Assembly: GCA_017447485.1 (NCBI GenBank)
Contig: JAFSNI010000015.1
Location: forward strand, 1 to 45,904
DNA length: 45,904 nt
Source: Candidatus Saccharimonadota bacterium
GTDB taxonomy: Bacteria > Patescibacteriota > Saccharimonadia > Saccharimonadales > Saccharimonadaceae
Direction: 5' to 3'
Below are positions 23,272 through 32,055 of the stretch, piece by piece (position 1 is the stretch's first letter; each line of letters starts with the position of its first letter). The position numbers and the translations under genes are program-made. The notes below the pieces were generated by a model. The model saw nothing but the letters and a program-made list of their open reading frames with translations, did no database searches and was not told the origin of the DNA.

Positions 23272-24153
23272 ATGAGCAAGAAGGTGAAAGAAAGTAAGTT
23301 TAGCAAATTTAAGAAGAAGTTTTCCTGGAAAACTTGGGTTGGGCTTTTGGTCGTGGCGGCGTGTTGTGCGGCGGGAGCGCTGGTTGCGATTAAAAATAAC
23401 GAGCGGGTAGATTACATTGTTGAGACAAATGCGTTTTTTGCGCCGTTTGAGTTTTATGAAGGACGAAAGATTGTAGGCGTGGATGTTGAAATTATCAAAA
23501 AAGTTGCAGAGAAGATGGATAAGAAAATTGCGATTAAAGATGTTGAATTTGACGTAATTATTGATAACGTTGAGGCGGGAAAAATTGCGGATGCGGGGGC
23601 GGCGGGACTGACAATTACGCCGGCGCGAGCGGAAAAAGTGAACTTTAGCATTCCGTATTATAATTCGGTGCAATATATTATATATAGTAAGTCGGCGGCG
23701 CCGGAGATGCGCGACGGGCATGTGATTTGGGAAGAGCTCAAGGGTAAGACCCTCGGGACGCAGACTGGGAGCACGGGATATCTGTTTGCGTCCGACGAAA
23801 TTGATGAGGGGGTGCTTAAAGGGACCGGGACGACAGTGAAAGGGTTTGATTCGCACCAGCTCGCGGCGGATGCAATTAGTGCACAGATAATTGACTATGC
23901 GATTGCGGATCAGCTGGCGGCGGAATTTATCGTGGCGAAAAATGATACGCTGGCGGCGGTACCACTTTATTATTCGGGCGAGCCAGATTATCCGGTTGAG
24001 GAAGCTTATGCGATTGCAGTAAATAAGGAACGGACCGAGCTTTTAGACGCGTTTAATGAAGTCTTAACAGAAATGACAAAGAAAGATCCAAAAGGAATTT
24101 CGGAGATTGATCGATTAGTAGTTAAATATATGGGGCTTAGCGAAGACGAATGA
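23272..24153 (+). CDS. Amino-acid ABC transporter, substrate-binding protein
   Basis: 293 residues. A long basic cytosolic head (about 20 residues, many Lys) precedes one hydrophobic segment (WVGLLVVAACCAAGALVAI); the two Cys there are not in a clear lipobox, so it looks like an uncleaved membrane anchor. The rest is a family 3 solute-binding fold: APFEFYEGRKIVGVDVEIIKKVAEKM, DAGAAGLTITPARAEKVNFSIPYY and GKTLGTQTGSTG. It overlaps the permease gene by 4 bases (ATGA). The transporter probably imports a polar amino acid scavenged from a host or community. Confidence 0.88.
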   Translation: MSKKVKESKFSKFKKKFSWKTWVGLLVVAACCAAGALVAIKNNERVDYIVETNAFFAPFEFYEGRKIVGVDVEIIKKVAEKMDKKIAIKDVEFDVIIDNVEAGKIADAGAAGLTITPARAEKVNFSIPYYNSVQYIIYSKSAAPEMRDGHVIWEELKGKTLGTQTGSTGYLFASDEIDEGVLKGTGTTVKGFDSHQLAADAISAQIIDYAIADQLAAEFIVAKNDTLAAVPLYYSGEPDYPVEEAYAIAVNKERTELLDAFNEVLTEMTKKDPKGISEIDRLVVKYMGLSEDE

Positions 24154-24848
24154 ATGATTTTTTCGGCAAATTAGTTGAGCTTTTTACAACGCCGGAATAT
24201 ATTGATTCCCTGCTCCACGGTTTTTTGCTGACGCTTGAGATTTCATTCTTTGCGATTATCGTGGCGTTTATACTCGGGACTATAATTTCGTTAATCGAAA
24301 CGGCGAGACCATCAAAATGGATGGTGGTGCCGAAATTTATTTGCCGAGTTTATGTGGCGGTGATTCGTGGAACGCCGATGGCGTTGCAGCTCTTTATTAT
24401 GTTTTTTATTATTTTCGCGATTCGGGACTTTCCGGAACTTGTAACGGCAGTTTTAGCGTTCGGTTTTAATTCGGCGGCATATACTTCTGAAATTATCCGA
24501 GGCGGAATTTTATCGGTTGACGTGGGCCAAACCGAAGCGGGGTTAGCACTAGGTTTGAAACGTGGTACAATTTTTTGGCGAATTGTGGTACCGCAAGCGG
24601 TGAAAAATATCATTCCGGCGCTCGGGAATGAAATTATCACTGTGTTTAAGGAGACAGCGATTGTGAGTATGGTCGGGATGTACGACCTTAATATGGCGGC
24701 GAAAGATATTGGGTCGGGACAAAATATGGCGAGCTATATTGTGCCGATGTTCACGGCGGCACTATTTTATCTTGCGACGGTATATATAATTACGTTTTTT
24801 GTCAGGCGAATTGAAAAAAGATTAAGAAAAAGCGACGTGAGGTCATAA
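24150..24848 (+). CDS. Amino-acid ABC transporter, permease
   Basis: 232 residues, HisM/GlnP family. Four to five membrane helices. The EAA loop is visible as [33 protein letters not shown], which contacts the ATPase, and the N-terminal [20 protein letters not shown] and [14 protein letters not shown] blocks are typical. It is the middle gene of the three-gene operon. Confidence 0.93.
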   Translation: MNDFFGKLVELFTTPEYIDSLLHGFLLTLEISFFAIIVAFILGTIISLIETARPSKWMVVPKFICRVYVAVIRGTPMALQLFIMFFIIFAIRDFPELVTAVLAFGFNSAAYTSEIIRGGILSVDVGQTEAGLALGLKRGTIFWRIVVPQAVKNIIPALGNEIITVFKETAIVSMVGMYDLNMAAKDIGSGQNMASYIVPMFTAALFYLATVYIITFFVRRIEKRLRKSDVRS

Positions 24849-24852
24849 AGTT

Positions 24853-25584
24853 ATGATGAACGGGAAAATTATTACGATTAAAAATTTGAAAAAGAACTTT
24901 GGGAGGAACAAAGTTCTGAAAGGTATTGATTTTGAACTTAATGCGGGAGAAAAAGTTGTGGTTCTGGGGCCAAGCGGTTCTGGAAAGTCGACGTTCCTCC
25001 GCTCAATTAATCGATTGGAAGAACCGAGCGCGGGCGAAATTTATTTTCACGATACTTTGGTGACTGATAAAAATGTGCGGGCGGTGCGAGAAAAGGTGGG
25101 GATGGTGTTTCAGCATTTTAATTTAATTAGCAATTTGACGGTGATGGAGAATTTGACGCTAGCGCCAGTGAAATTGAAACTGATGGATGAGGATGCTGCC
25201 GAAAAGAAAGCGCGAGGACTCTTAAGACATATTGGGCTGCTCGAAAAGGCTGAGGCGTTTCCGGCATCGCTTTCGGGCGGGCAAAAACAGCGCGTAGCAA
25301 TTATTCGAGCATTAATGATGGAGCCAGAAGTAATGTTGTTTGATGAGCCAACATCGGCGCTTGATCCGGAATCGATTGGAGATGTTTTGGCTTTGATTCG
25401 CGAAGTGGCAGATAACGGAATGACCATTATGATTGTGACGCACGAGATGGGGTTTGCGAAAGAAATTGCATCGCGAGTTGCATTTATCGACAATGGGCGA
25501 ATCATTGAGGAAGGCAAACCGGACGAACTCTTTGTGAGGCCAAAGACGCCACGAGTGAAAGAGTTTTTAGATAAAGTTTTGTGA
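24853..25584 (+). CDS. Amino-acid ABC transporter, ATP-binding protein
   Basis: 243 residues, GlnQ/HisP family. Walker [10 protein letters not shown] at about 37-45, Q-loop VFQHFNLI, signature [15 protein letters not shown], Walker [16 protein letters not shown] and the H-loop IVTHEMGFA. Two adjacent ATGs are possible (24853 or 24856). It completes the transporter. Confidence 0.95.
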   Translation: MMNGKIITIKNLKKNFGRNKVLKGIDFELNAGEKVVVLGPSGSGKSTFLRSINRLEEPSAGEIYFHDTLVTDKNVRAVREKVGMVFQHFNLISNLTVMENLTLAPVKLKLMDEDAAEKKARGLLRHIGLLEKAEAFPASLSGGQKQRVAIIRALMMEPEVMLFDEPTSALDPESIGDVLALIREVADNGMTIMIVTHEMGFAKEIASRVAFIDNGRIIEEGKPDELFVRPKTPRVKEFLDKVL

Positions 25585-25590
25585 TATAAT
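25582..25590 (+). promoter_or_regulatory. Extended -10 promoter of ackA
   Basis: TGA-TATAAT overlapping the stop of the ATPase gene. The ATG is about 29 bases downstream, behind an ATAGGAG Shine-Dalgarno, so this leader is conventional. Confidence 0.6.
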
Positions 25591-25618
25591 AGACGTAATA
25601 TATATTATAGGAGCAAAA

Positions 25619-26812
25619 ATGAAAGTACTCTGCGTTAATGCTGGTTCGTCGTCTTTAAAGTTTCAACTTTATGAAATGCCGGCGGAGATATCTATTATTG
25701 GTGGTTACGTCGAAAAAATCGGGGCGGCGGATAGTTTTTACACCATTAAATTTGAAGGTAAGAAAACCGAAACAAAAAGAGCCATCAAGGATCATTCTGA
25801 AGCGGTGGCAGTGATGCTGGAAGAGCTAGTGAATTACGGCGCGGTGGCCGATCTCAGCGAAATTCGGGGCGTGGGACACCGGGTACTGCACGGCGGAGAG
25901 AAGTATGCAGATTCAGTCGTGATTGATGACCAGGTGCTTAAAGATATTAAAGATTTGACAAAACTCGGGCCACTGCATCATCCGGGAAATATCGCCGGAA
26001 TTAAGGCGATGCAAAAGGCGCTGCCAGACGCGGTGCAGGTCGCAGTGTTTGACACGGCGTTTCATCAGACGATTCCAAAAGAACAGTTTATGTATCCGGT
26101 GCCAATGGAGTGGTATGAAAAATATGGCGTGCGGAAATATGGTTTTCACGGGACTTCGCACAAGTATATTACTGAAGTGATGCAGAAGAAACTCGGCAAA
26201 GAAGATATCAATTTGATTATTTGTCATGTTGGCTCAGGTGCGTCAATTACGGCGGTGAAAGATGGTAAAAGCTATGATACGACGATGGGTCTCACGCCGC
26301 TTGATGGGTTAATGATGGGGACGCGGTCCGGTTCGATTGATCCGTCGATTATCAAGTATATGATTGATGAAGCTGGAATGACCTATGATAAGGTTGATGA
26401 AGCTTTGAACAAGAAGTCAGGGTTACTCGGGGTTTGTGGGTTTAATGATAACCGCGACGTGGAAAAAGCGATTGAGCGGGGCGATGAAAATGCGCGACTG
26501 GCGCTTGATATGTATGTGGACCGGATTGACCGATATATTGCGGAGTATTACTTGGAACTTGGTGGCAAAGTGGACGCGATTGTGTTTACGGCCGGCGTGC
26601 TGGAGAACGGGGCGGAAACACGCGAATCGATTATCGAGGGGCTAGCGCCACTCGGAATTAAGATTAATTACGATGTGAATAATGCGATTGCGAGCTTTAA
26701 GGAAATTACAAGCGGGATTATCACGACGGAAGATTCGACGGTGCCGGTGTATGTAGAGCCGACCAATGAAGAAGTGATGATTATTCGCGACGCATATAAG
26801 TTTTGTAAATAA
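25619..26812 (+). CDS. ackA: Acetate kinase
   Basis: Acetyl phosphate + ADP to acetate + ATP, a substrate-level phosphorylation step that fits a fermenting, respiration-poor cell. 397 residues. The signatures VLCVNAGSSSLKFQLYE (start), AVFDTAFHQTIP, KYGFHGTSHKYIT, LIICHVGSGASITAVKDGKS, TPLDGLMMGTRSGSIDPSI and the C-terminal FTAGVLENG are all intact. No phosphotransacetylase gene is adjacent. Confidence 0.97.
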   Translation: MKVLCVNAGSSSLKFQLYEMPAEISIIGGYVEKIGAADSFYTIKFEGKKTETKRAIKDHSEAVAVMLEELVNYGAVADLSEIRGVGHRVLHGGEKYADSVVIDDQVLKDIKDLTKLGPLHHPGNIAGIKAMQKALPDAVQVAVFDTAFHQTIPKEQFMYPVPMEWYEKYGVRKYGFHGTSHKYITEVMQKKLGKEDINLIICHVGSGASITAVKDGKSYDTTMGLTPLDGLMMGTRSGSIDPSIIKYMIDEAGMTYDKVDEALNKKSGLLGVCGFNDNRDVEKAIERGDENARLALDMYVDRIDRYIAEYYLELGGKVDAIVFTAGVLENGAETRESIIEGLAPLGIKINYDVNNAIASFKEITSGIITTEDSTVPVYVEPTNEEVMIIRDAYKFCK

Positions 26813-26821
26813 TGATATAAT
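26813..26821 (+). promoter_or_regulatory. Candidate leaderless extended -10 promoter of the recombinase gene
   Basis: TGA-TATAAT, 6 bases (GGGGGT) before the ATG at 26828. The G-run could also act as a weak Shine-Dalgarno, but it is too close to the ATG. Confidence 0.55.
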
Positions 26822-26827
26822 GGGGGT

Positions 26828-27766
26828 ATGGATATCGCTGAGTTAATCGAAGATTTTTTGGAGCATCTCGAGATTGAGTCGGGGCGGAGTAAGCGGACGA
26901 TTGACAATTATCGGTTGTATCTTGAGCGGTTTTTGATAATTGTGCAAGAGATTCTAAACAAAGATGAAGTTAAGCCGGCCGAGATTACGCGGGAAGTGTT
27001 ACGAAAATATCGGCTGAGGTTAAACCGGCTCGGGTCAGATGAGGGGGGCGATGATTTGAAGACGATTACGCAAGCATATCACCTGATTGCGCTCAGGGGG
27101 TTTATGAAATATCTGGCGCGCAGAGAAATTCGGTCACTAGACCCGTCTCTTATAGAACTGCCGCACGTAGTGCGAAAACAAGTAACGTTTTTGCATTTTG
27201 ACGAAGTGGAAGATATGCTGGAGGAGATTGACTTATCCACGGAATCAGGGTTGCGTGACCGAGCAATCATTGAACTTTTATATTCGGGGGGGCTGCGGGT
27301 TTCGGAGCTGGTGGGGCTAAATCGCGATTCGATAAATTTAGGGCGACGGGAGTTTATGGTGCGCGGAAAAGGGTCAAAAGACCGACCGATTTTTATTTCG
27401 GAAACTTGCGCGGACCGGGTGCGAGATTATCTCGATGCGCGGACTGATTCCCTGCCGGCGCTGTTTTTGAATAACTCGCGGAATCTGCAAACGGTAGATA
27501 CGTCGGGTGATTATCGCCGGATGACAGCGCGATCGGTGGAAAGGATTGTGGAGAAGTATGCGCGGTTGGCGGGGATTACGAAACACGTGTCGCCACATAC
27601 TTTAAGGCATTCGTTCGCGACGGACTTACTCATGAACGGGGCGGATTTGCGCTCGGTGCAGTCGATGCTGGGGCATTCGGATATTTCGACTACGCAAATT
27701 TATACGCACGTGACGGATGCGCATCTTAAGGAGATTCATAAGAAGTTTCACAGTGAGACGAATTAG
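26828..27766 (+). CDS. Tyrosine recombinase, XerC/XerD type
   Basis: 312 residues. N-terminal SAM-like core-binding domain (LIEDFLEHLEIESGRSKRTIDNY), then a catalytic domain with the Arg in YSGGLRVSELVGL, Lys in GKGSKDR, HTLRHSFATDLL, GHSDISTT and the nucleophile in QIYTHV. Such proteins resolve chromosome dimers; FtsK, their partner, is encoded at the other end of the window. No att sites, cargo or second recombinase surround it, so a mobile-element integrase is less likely. The stop overlaps the convergent pilin gene by 4 bases. Confidence 0.88.
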   Translation: MDIAELIEDFLEHLEIESGRSKRTIDNYRLYLERFLIIVQEILNKDEVKPAEITREVLRKYRLRLNRLGSDEGGDDLKTITQAYHLIALRGFMKYLARREIRSLDPSLIELPHVVRKQVTFLHFDEVEDMLEEIDLSTESGLRDRAIIELLYSGGLRVSELVGLNRDSINLGRREFMVRGKGSKDRPIFISETCADRVRDYLDARTDSLPALFLNNSRNLQTVDTSGDYRRMTARSVERIVEKYARLAGITKHVSPHTLRHSFATDLLMNGADLRSVQSMLGHSDISTTQIYTHVTDAHLKEIHKKFHSETN

Positions 27767-29712
27767 TAAGAATTATCGGCACTGGAGGAGCGAGTGCCTT
27801 TATAAATAATACGACCGTCTTTATAGGCGAAAACATTCCAAACGCGACCGCTACCGGTGGCATTGCTGGCATAATAAGTATGGGTGCCAACATATGGGCC
27901 AGAAACTGTAACGGTAGCATTGGTGATGCTGGAATCGCTGGAAAAATTGCGAACAGAATAATAATAGTTGCGGCCACCGAGTGTGTTGATGGTAAAGGTT
28001 TCCACGCCGTAGCCTGAAGTAACATCTTTGTCGAGACTGGCGATGGTAAGACCACTGACATCGCTACCAACTCTGTTGCCGTAATAGGCAGTGAAAGAAG
28101 TGCCATCAGATTTTTGACCGGTAACATAAGAGTCAAGATCTTTAGGACTACTACTCCAACTTAATTTAACGGTGATAGTTTCGTTTTGGGTTTGCCAGAC
28201 GGCGTAGAGGGTTTTGTTGCCGGTGATGGTGACTTCGCTGCCGGCGGAATATTTGGCGGAAGTAGCCGAAGAAGAGTCAGCCCAACCGAGGAATTTATAG
28301 CCAGAGCGGGATGGCGCGCTGGAAGTAACATAGCATTTTTGGATGGTGGAGAGATAGCAGCTTTGGGCGGCCGGGGCGTAGCTACCGCCATTGGCGTCAT
28401 AAGTTAAAGTGTAGGGGACGGCACGCCATTGAGCGTAAAGATTGACGGTTTGTTCGTTCAAAATGTCTGGCGAGGCTTCGTAGCGGACGCCGTTATTGTA
28501 GTTGGTGCCAGTGCCGTCGGCCTTGGTGCTCCAATGGTCAAAAGCGTAACCGGTGCGAGTAAAGGCGTTGGCGGTGATATACTGGCTGGTACCAGCGGCA
28601 ATACGTTGAGTGTTCATGGTGCCAGTGCCGCCGTTGGCATTGAAGGCGAGATTAACCTGGAGAACTTCCCACTGCGCGTAGAGGGTGACGGCGGAACTAG
28701 TGGTGATGTTGGAGGCGACGCGATAAATGTTGCCTGGGTCGTATCTAGTGCCGGTGCCGTCGGCGTTGGTGGTCCAATATTTAAAGCGGTGGCCTGGCCA
28801 GACAAACTGGTTGCTTAAAATGGTACCGGATTCGCCAGCAAAAATGTATTGCTGGGCCATGGCGCCAGTGGAAGCGCCGTTGCCGCCGTAGCGAATGAGG
28901 ACGCCTTTTCTTTGGTATTTGTTGATAGAGATGGCATCTGGGTCATAGAGGCGAATAGCGGTGGAGATGGTGGAGGCGCGGTCGGCGCTAGGGGTAAACC
29001 AGCAGCTACGAATGTAAAAGTCAATATAGGCAGATTTGACGGTGGTGGAATCGCCGGAGTCGGAGACGATAATGGTGCCGTCTTCATCGCGGACGGCGAT
29101 GATGTAAATGCCTTCGGCATTGGTGATGCTGAATGAGCTGGAAGAATCGTCTGGACCGTAGAGGGCGTCCGAGGTAACGCCGTTATAAATTACACGTGGA
29201 TAGGTGGCGGCGGTGCGGAAAGTGCCCGGCGCGTAGCCTACGACAATTTTGCTGAGATCGTTTGAGCTCATGGCGCGGGTGTTGATGATGAAGGCGTGCT
29301 GACGTTTCAGAGTGCCCCAGCCGGCAGAATCGGAAGAATCGTAGAGCGTGTCACAACTAACAGGATTGTATTTTAAGACCAAGTCGCGGTCGGCACTGGA
29401 GAGGCTAGAGAGGTCAATAGCACGGTTGGCGATGGTTTGCCAGAGGCTGGCGTATTTGGTTGGGTTGGATTCGTCGATTTCGCCACCGGCGACGTAGGCA
29501 GATTGGATGAAGCGAAGAGCTTCAGCTTGACCGTCAATTTCTTCGCGAGTAATGGTAGATTCTAGAGAGGCTTGGGCGCCGGTGGTGCTACCATTGATGA
29601 CGGAGACAGCGGCGATGGCGACCATGGAAAAAATACCAATCGCAAGCGAAACCTCGACAAGCGTATCGCCTTTAATGCGTTTTTTATGTTCCCTGCCCGC
29701 GAAACTAATCAT
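27763..29712 (-). CDS. Type IV prepilin fused to three InlB-like repeats (putative tip adhesin)
   Basis: 649 residues, far larger than the usual 130-200 of a pilin. Residues 11-40 are a class III-like prepilin signal: KRIKG, then DTLVEVSLAIGIFSMVAIAA with Glu at +5. Residues to about 270 form the pilin-like region. Three tandem repeats follow (about 270-350, 351-430, 431-508), each with the InlB B-repeat/Listeria-Bacteroides pattern: FNANGG, GY-F--W and a closing LYAQW. The last 140 residues form a beta-rich domain (TVKLSWSSSPKDLDSYV ... WNVFAYKDG) like those in secreted adhesins. Function at the pilus tip is inference. It overlaps pilD by 4 bases and may have its own leaderless promoter. Confidence 0.85.
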   Translation of the reverse strand: MISFAGREHKKRIKGDTLVEVSLAIGIFSMVAIAAVSVINGSTTGAQASLESTITREEIDGQAEALRFIQSAYVAGGEIDESNPTKYASLWQTIANRAIDLSSLSSADRDLVLKYNPVSCDTLYDSSDSAGWGTLKRQHAFIINTRAMSSNDLSKIVVGYAPGTFRTAATYPRVIYNGVTSDALYGPDDSSSSFSITNAEGIYIIAVRDEDGTIIVSDSGDSTTVKSAYIDFYIRSCWFTPSADRASTISTAIRLYDPDAISINKYQRKGVLIRYGGNGASTGAMAQQYIFAGESGTILSNQFVWPGHRFKYWTTNADGTGTRYDPGNIYRVASNITTSSAVTLYAQWEVLQVNLAFNANGGTGTMNTQRIAAGTSQYITANAFTRTGYAFDHWSTKADGTGTNYNNGVRYEASPDILNEQTVNLYAQWRAVPYTLTYDANGGSYAPAAQSCYLSTIQKCYVTSSAPSRSGYKFLGWADSSSATSAKYSAGSEVTITGNKTLYAVWQTQNETITVKLSWSSSPKDLDSYVTGQKSDGTSFTAYYGNRVGSDVSGLTIASLDKDVTSGYGVETFTINTLGGRNYYYSVRNFSSDSSITNATVTVSGPYVGTHTYYASNATGSGRVWNVFAYKDGRIIYKGTRSSSADNSY

Positions 29713-30536
29713 AAGTTTATTATACCATAACTAGAAATTATAAGCGTAAGAATGAAGGCAAAGACGAGGAAGGGGCCAAAATAAATGGTGTGGTTTTTAC
29801 GTTTTCTGACTTTTGGATACATGACAAGACAGGCGGAAAAATTGGCGATGAAGAGAGTAACGAGGGCGAGCCATGGCGTGCCGAGAACGAGGGCGATAAT
29901 GGTGCCGAGAATCCAGTCGCCGTCGCCGACCCATTTCCCTTTGGAGACGAGATATAGTACTAGGTAGATGCCGCCGAGGATGAGGACGGCAAAGAGACAG
30001 TCTAGGATTGGTTGCCAAGAGAAGTTCTCAGCAACGGAAAAGAAACTCCATAATTTCAGGATTACTATAATTATAGCACAGATACCTGAAAAAGTCAAGC
30101 ATAAGCATGGTAGCTCGCCATAGAGGCCGTCGTAGATAGATAAAAAGATTAAGCTTAAGATAAGCAAAAGCGTAGTAATATAAACGGCCCAAATGGAGAT
30201 GCTCCAGAGCGAGGGGACGCCTGAATTATAGATAAAACCGCTGGTGAAGCCGAGAAAGGCAAGGCCAGTGGCGAGTTCAGCAAGGATTTCAGCGGCGCCG
30301 ATTTTTTTGCCGCATTTTCGGCACTTCCCTCTCTGGAGAAGCCATGAAATGATGGGGAGATTTTCATACCATTTTAGTTGATGTTTACAATGCGGGCAGA
30401 CGGAGCGGCGACCGAGCGACGGTTTCTTTTTTTCTTTTAGCCGTAAGCGGCGAGCTTGGCAACATAAAAATGAGCCGAGGCAAGCGCCGATAATAAATAC
30501 TAGAATATAGATCAGAACGTAAAACACCACCTGCAT
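29709..30536 (-). CDS. pilD: Prepilin peptidase / N-methyltransferase
   Basis: Cleaves and methylates prepilins at the inner membrane. 275 residues, many membrane helices. An intact cytosolic zinc site CPHC...CRKC (about 47-75) lies in the N-terminal methyltransferase part, with the family line NLPIISWLLQRGKC. The catalytic aspartates are in IYDGLYGELP (about 133) and WVGDGDWILG. TAAAAT with TGG in front lies 6 bases before the ATG. It would process all four prepilins of the window. Confidence 0.95.
   Translation of the reverse strand: MQVVFYVLIYILVFIIGACLGSFLCCQARRLRLKEKKKPSLGRRSVCPHCKHQLKWYENLPIISWLLQRGKCRKCGKKIGAAEILAELATGLAFLGFTSGFIYNSGVPSLWSISIWAVYITTLLLILSLIFLSIYDGLYGELPCLCLTFSGICAIIIVILKLWSFFSVAENFSWQPILDCLFAVLILGGIYLVLYLVSKGKWVGDGDWILGTIIALVLGTPWLALVTLFIANFSACLVMYPKVRKRKNHTIYFGPFLVFAFILTLIISSYGIINL
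29719..29727 (-). promoter_or_regulatory. Candidate leaderless extended -10 promoter of the pilin-adhesin gene
   Basis: TGG-TATAAT, 6 bases before the ATG at 29712, embedded in the last codons of pilD. Translation coupling through the ATGA overlap is an alternative. Confidence 0.5.
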
Positions 30537-30542
30537 GGTTCA

Positions 30543-30551
30543 ATTTTACCA
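30543..30551 (-). promoter_or_regulatory. Candidate leaderless extended -10 promoter of pilD
   Basis: TGG-TAAAAT, 6 bases before the ATG at 30536; divergent from the pilin gene at 30594. Confidence 0.5.
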
Positions 30552-30581
30552 TAAGTGGGTTGAAATTTCGAGGAGTTAATT

Positions 30582-30587
30582 TATAAT
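30582..30587 (+). promoter_or_regulatory. Candidate leaderless -10 promoter of the pilin gene at 30594
   Basis: TATAAT, 6 bases before the ATG. An AGGAG at 30571-30575 lies 19 bases before the ATG, too far for a normal Shine-Dalgarno. Confidence 0.5.
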
Positions 30588-30593
30588 TATAGT

Positions 30594-31163
30594 ATGGAAG
30601 AAAAAAATTTTGATGGGTTCACGATGATTGAAGCGGTGTTGACGCTGGCAATCGGTGGTTTGATATTTTCTCTAGTGTTTTTGGCGTTGCCGTCGGTGCT
30701 AGCGAACGCGCGGGACGGCGAGAGGCGCGATGACCTGCTCTTGACGGTGAATAAACTGAAAAACTTTCAAGCGAACAATAACCGCGGGGCGTTACCGACC
30801 GACCGCATTACGAACGGAAACGGACTTTATATTAACGGGAGCGGGATTACTTTTGGCGCGACGACTGGGGTGACTTGGGCGGACTTTTACAAAAGCTTTT
30901 TTGACGATAGTTATACAGATCCGCAAGGAACGCGCTATAACTGGCGGATTGTGAACTGCGAAGGAAGCGGGACGGGGTCGGAGTGCGCGAATTCGAAGTT
31001 GGCGAGCTTTATGAATGGCACGTTTGACGCGAATAATTTCACGATGTATTTTGTGATTGGTGCGACTTGTAATGGCGACACGGCGGTTTCAACGCCAAAT
31101 AGCCGAATGGTTTCGGTTTTATATAGACTGGAACGCGCTGGAACGTATTGCGTAAATACTTAA
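30594..31163 (+). CDS. Type IV prepilin-like protein
   Basis: 189 residues. Prepilin motif NFDG then FTMIEAVLTLAIGGLIFSLVF with Glu at +5. The globular part has two C-terminal cysteines (ATCNGDT and GTYCVNT) that could close a disulfide loop, as in the two paralogues downstream, with which it shares the TWA(D/Y)FYK and DPxGxxYN blocks. It is more distant from them than they are from each other. It is probably a minor pilin or a variant subunit. Confidence 0.9.
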   Translation: MEEKNFDGFTMIEAVLTLAIGGLIFSLVFLALPSVLANARDGERRDDLLLTVNKLKNFQANNNRGALPTDRITNGNGLYINGSGITFGATTGVTWADFYKSFFDDSYTDPQGTRYNWRIVNCEGSGTGSECANSKLASFMNGTFDANNFTMYFVIGATCNGDTAVSTPNSRMVSVLYRLERAGTYCVNT

Positions 31164-31193
31164 AAAGTTCAATCAAAAACCCGGTTAACATAA

Positions 31194-31222
31194 AAATATC
31201 GCTCCTTGTCGGAGCGATATTT
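31194..31222. terminator. Bidirectional terminator between convergent pilin genes
   Basis: A 12-bp stem AAATATCGCTCC / GGAGCGATATTT with a 5-base loop. The T-run is better on the minus strand. Read on the minus strand it differs at only two positions from the terminator at 32689. Confidence 0.85.
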
Positions 31223-31235
31223 CTTGTCGTGCTAA

Positions 31236-31853
31236 TTAGTTAGCGATACAAATAGTACCACCACCGTCGCGCTTGTAAACCATGGCGATATCATGGAGAC
31301 CAGCCGAAGCAACGGAAGCTTCACCGTCACATGCTGCGCCGAGGACTACTAAGATAGTGTGATCCTGAGCGGCAAAGGTGGAGCTGTATCTTTGGGCAGC
31401 GGCCTTGCAGTCCGCGCCGGCTGTCGTGCCTTTATCTGGATCGGCTGCCGTGCCACTAGCGCCACAATAGACAACTTGCAAGTTGTAAGGGCTACCATCT
31501 GGATCTTGGAAGGTGTCGCCGCCAGCAAGCAAGTAGTTCTTGTAGAAGTATGCCCAAGTGCCGCGAGTGTTAACTTTGGCGTTGGAATCAATTGACGCAC
31601 CAGTAATCGTGACCGTAGCGTTGTCATTTTTGGCGCTCGCACCTGGAATAGCATTGGTGTTGTTAGTTTTAAAGTTGGTAATTTGCGTAGACAGACGCGA
31701 GATGTCGGTTTGCCTCTGGGTATCTTGTTGTGACCTTTGGAGCGCTGGAAACGCCACAAAAACCATCAAGAAAATGAGGCCGGCAATTGCGAGCACGAGC
31801 ACGACTTCGATGATCGTAAAGCCTTTGTTAGTTTTTCTTTGCTTGCTTGGCAT
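31236..31853 (-). CDS. Type IV prepilin, copy A of an inverted pair
   Basis: 205 residues. Prepilin signal KTNKG then FTIIEVVLVLAIAGLIFLMVF, Glu at +5, followed by the usual N-terminal helix (ALQRSQQDTQRQTDISRLSTQI). The C-terminal domain has paired cysteines, VVYCGAS and ADCK early and AACDGEA with the terminal GTICIAN. The paralogue at 32056 shares the N-terminal 35 residues and the C-terminus almost exactly. AAAGGA precedes the ATG, and a 22-bp near-palindrome lies 27 bases upstream. One of the pair is likely the major pilin. Confidence 0.93.
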   Translation of the reverse strand: MPSKQRKTNKGFTIIEVVLVLAIAGLIFLMVFVAFPALQRSQQDTQRQTDISRLSTQITNFKTNNTNAIPGASAKNDNATVTITGASIDSNAKVNTRGTWAYFYKNYLLAGGDTFQDPDGSPYNLQVVYCGASGTAADPDKGTTAGADCKAAAQRYSSTFAAQDHTILVVLGAACDGEASVASAGLHDIAMVYKRDGGGTICIAN

Positions 31854-31880
31854 GGTTTCCTTTCGTTAATTTTTAATGCG

Positions 31881-31902
31881 TCGCACAACAATTATTGTGC
31901 GA
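31881..31902. repeat. 22-bp near-palindrome, copy A
   Basis: Arms TCGCACAA and TTGTGCGA around a 6-base centre (CAATTA). It is the exact reverse complement of copy B at 32002-32023, and lies in the leader of the minus-strand pilin, about 9 bases after the expected transcription start. Confidence 0.9.
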
Positions 31903-31917
31903 AGTATCTTTTCTTTC

Positions 31918-31923
31918 ATTATA
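31918..31923 (-). promoter_or_regulatory. -10 promoter element of pilin copy A
   Basis: TATAAT on the minus strand, followed by a leader of about 58 bases containing the near-palindrome and the Shine-Dalgarno. Confidence 0.55.
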
Positions 31924-32001
31924 TTAAAAGAAGTTAAAAAAAACAAGAGCTTTTTGAGCATTTTTTATTTTTTGCGTTTATGTTTGTCCCTTATTTTAAT
32001 G

Positions 32002-32023
32002 TCGCACAATAATTGTTGTGCGA
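32002..32023. repeat. 22-bp near-palindrome, copy B
   Basis: Same 8-bp arms as copy A in the opposite orientation (centre TAATTG). Here the arms extend to 12 bp (flanks AATG and CATT). It lies 32 bases before the plus-strand pilin ATG. It could be an operator or a leader hairpin. Confidence 0.9.
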
Positions 32024-32055
32024 CATTATCGAAAACTAATAAACGAAAGGACAAT

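Larger units (their letters stand above)
31854..32055. other. Intergenic region between the divergent pilin pair
   Basis: The largest gene-free stretch of the window, 202 bases. It holds the two inverted near-palindromes, two Shine-Dalgarno sites (AACGAAAGGA on each strand) and an AT-rich centre. A -10 is clear for the minus gene; for the plus gene only a weak TATTTT at 31992-31997 is visible. No small gene is seen. Confidence 0.8.

Noticed and set aside
26828-27766. Tyrosine recombinase as the integrase of a mobile element
   Set aside because: Flanked by ackA and pilus genes, with no tRNA-adjacent att duplication, cargo or inverted ends seen. XerC/D-type housekeeping role is simpler, with FtsK encoded in the same window.
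28429-28818. Plus-strand Gly/Val-rich open frames opposite the pilin-adhesin repeats
   Set aside because: Shadows of the minus-strand repeats; no ribosome site, and the composition is only the complement of Thr/Gly/Ala/Tyr codons.
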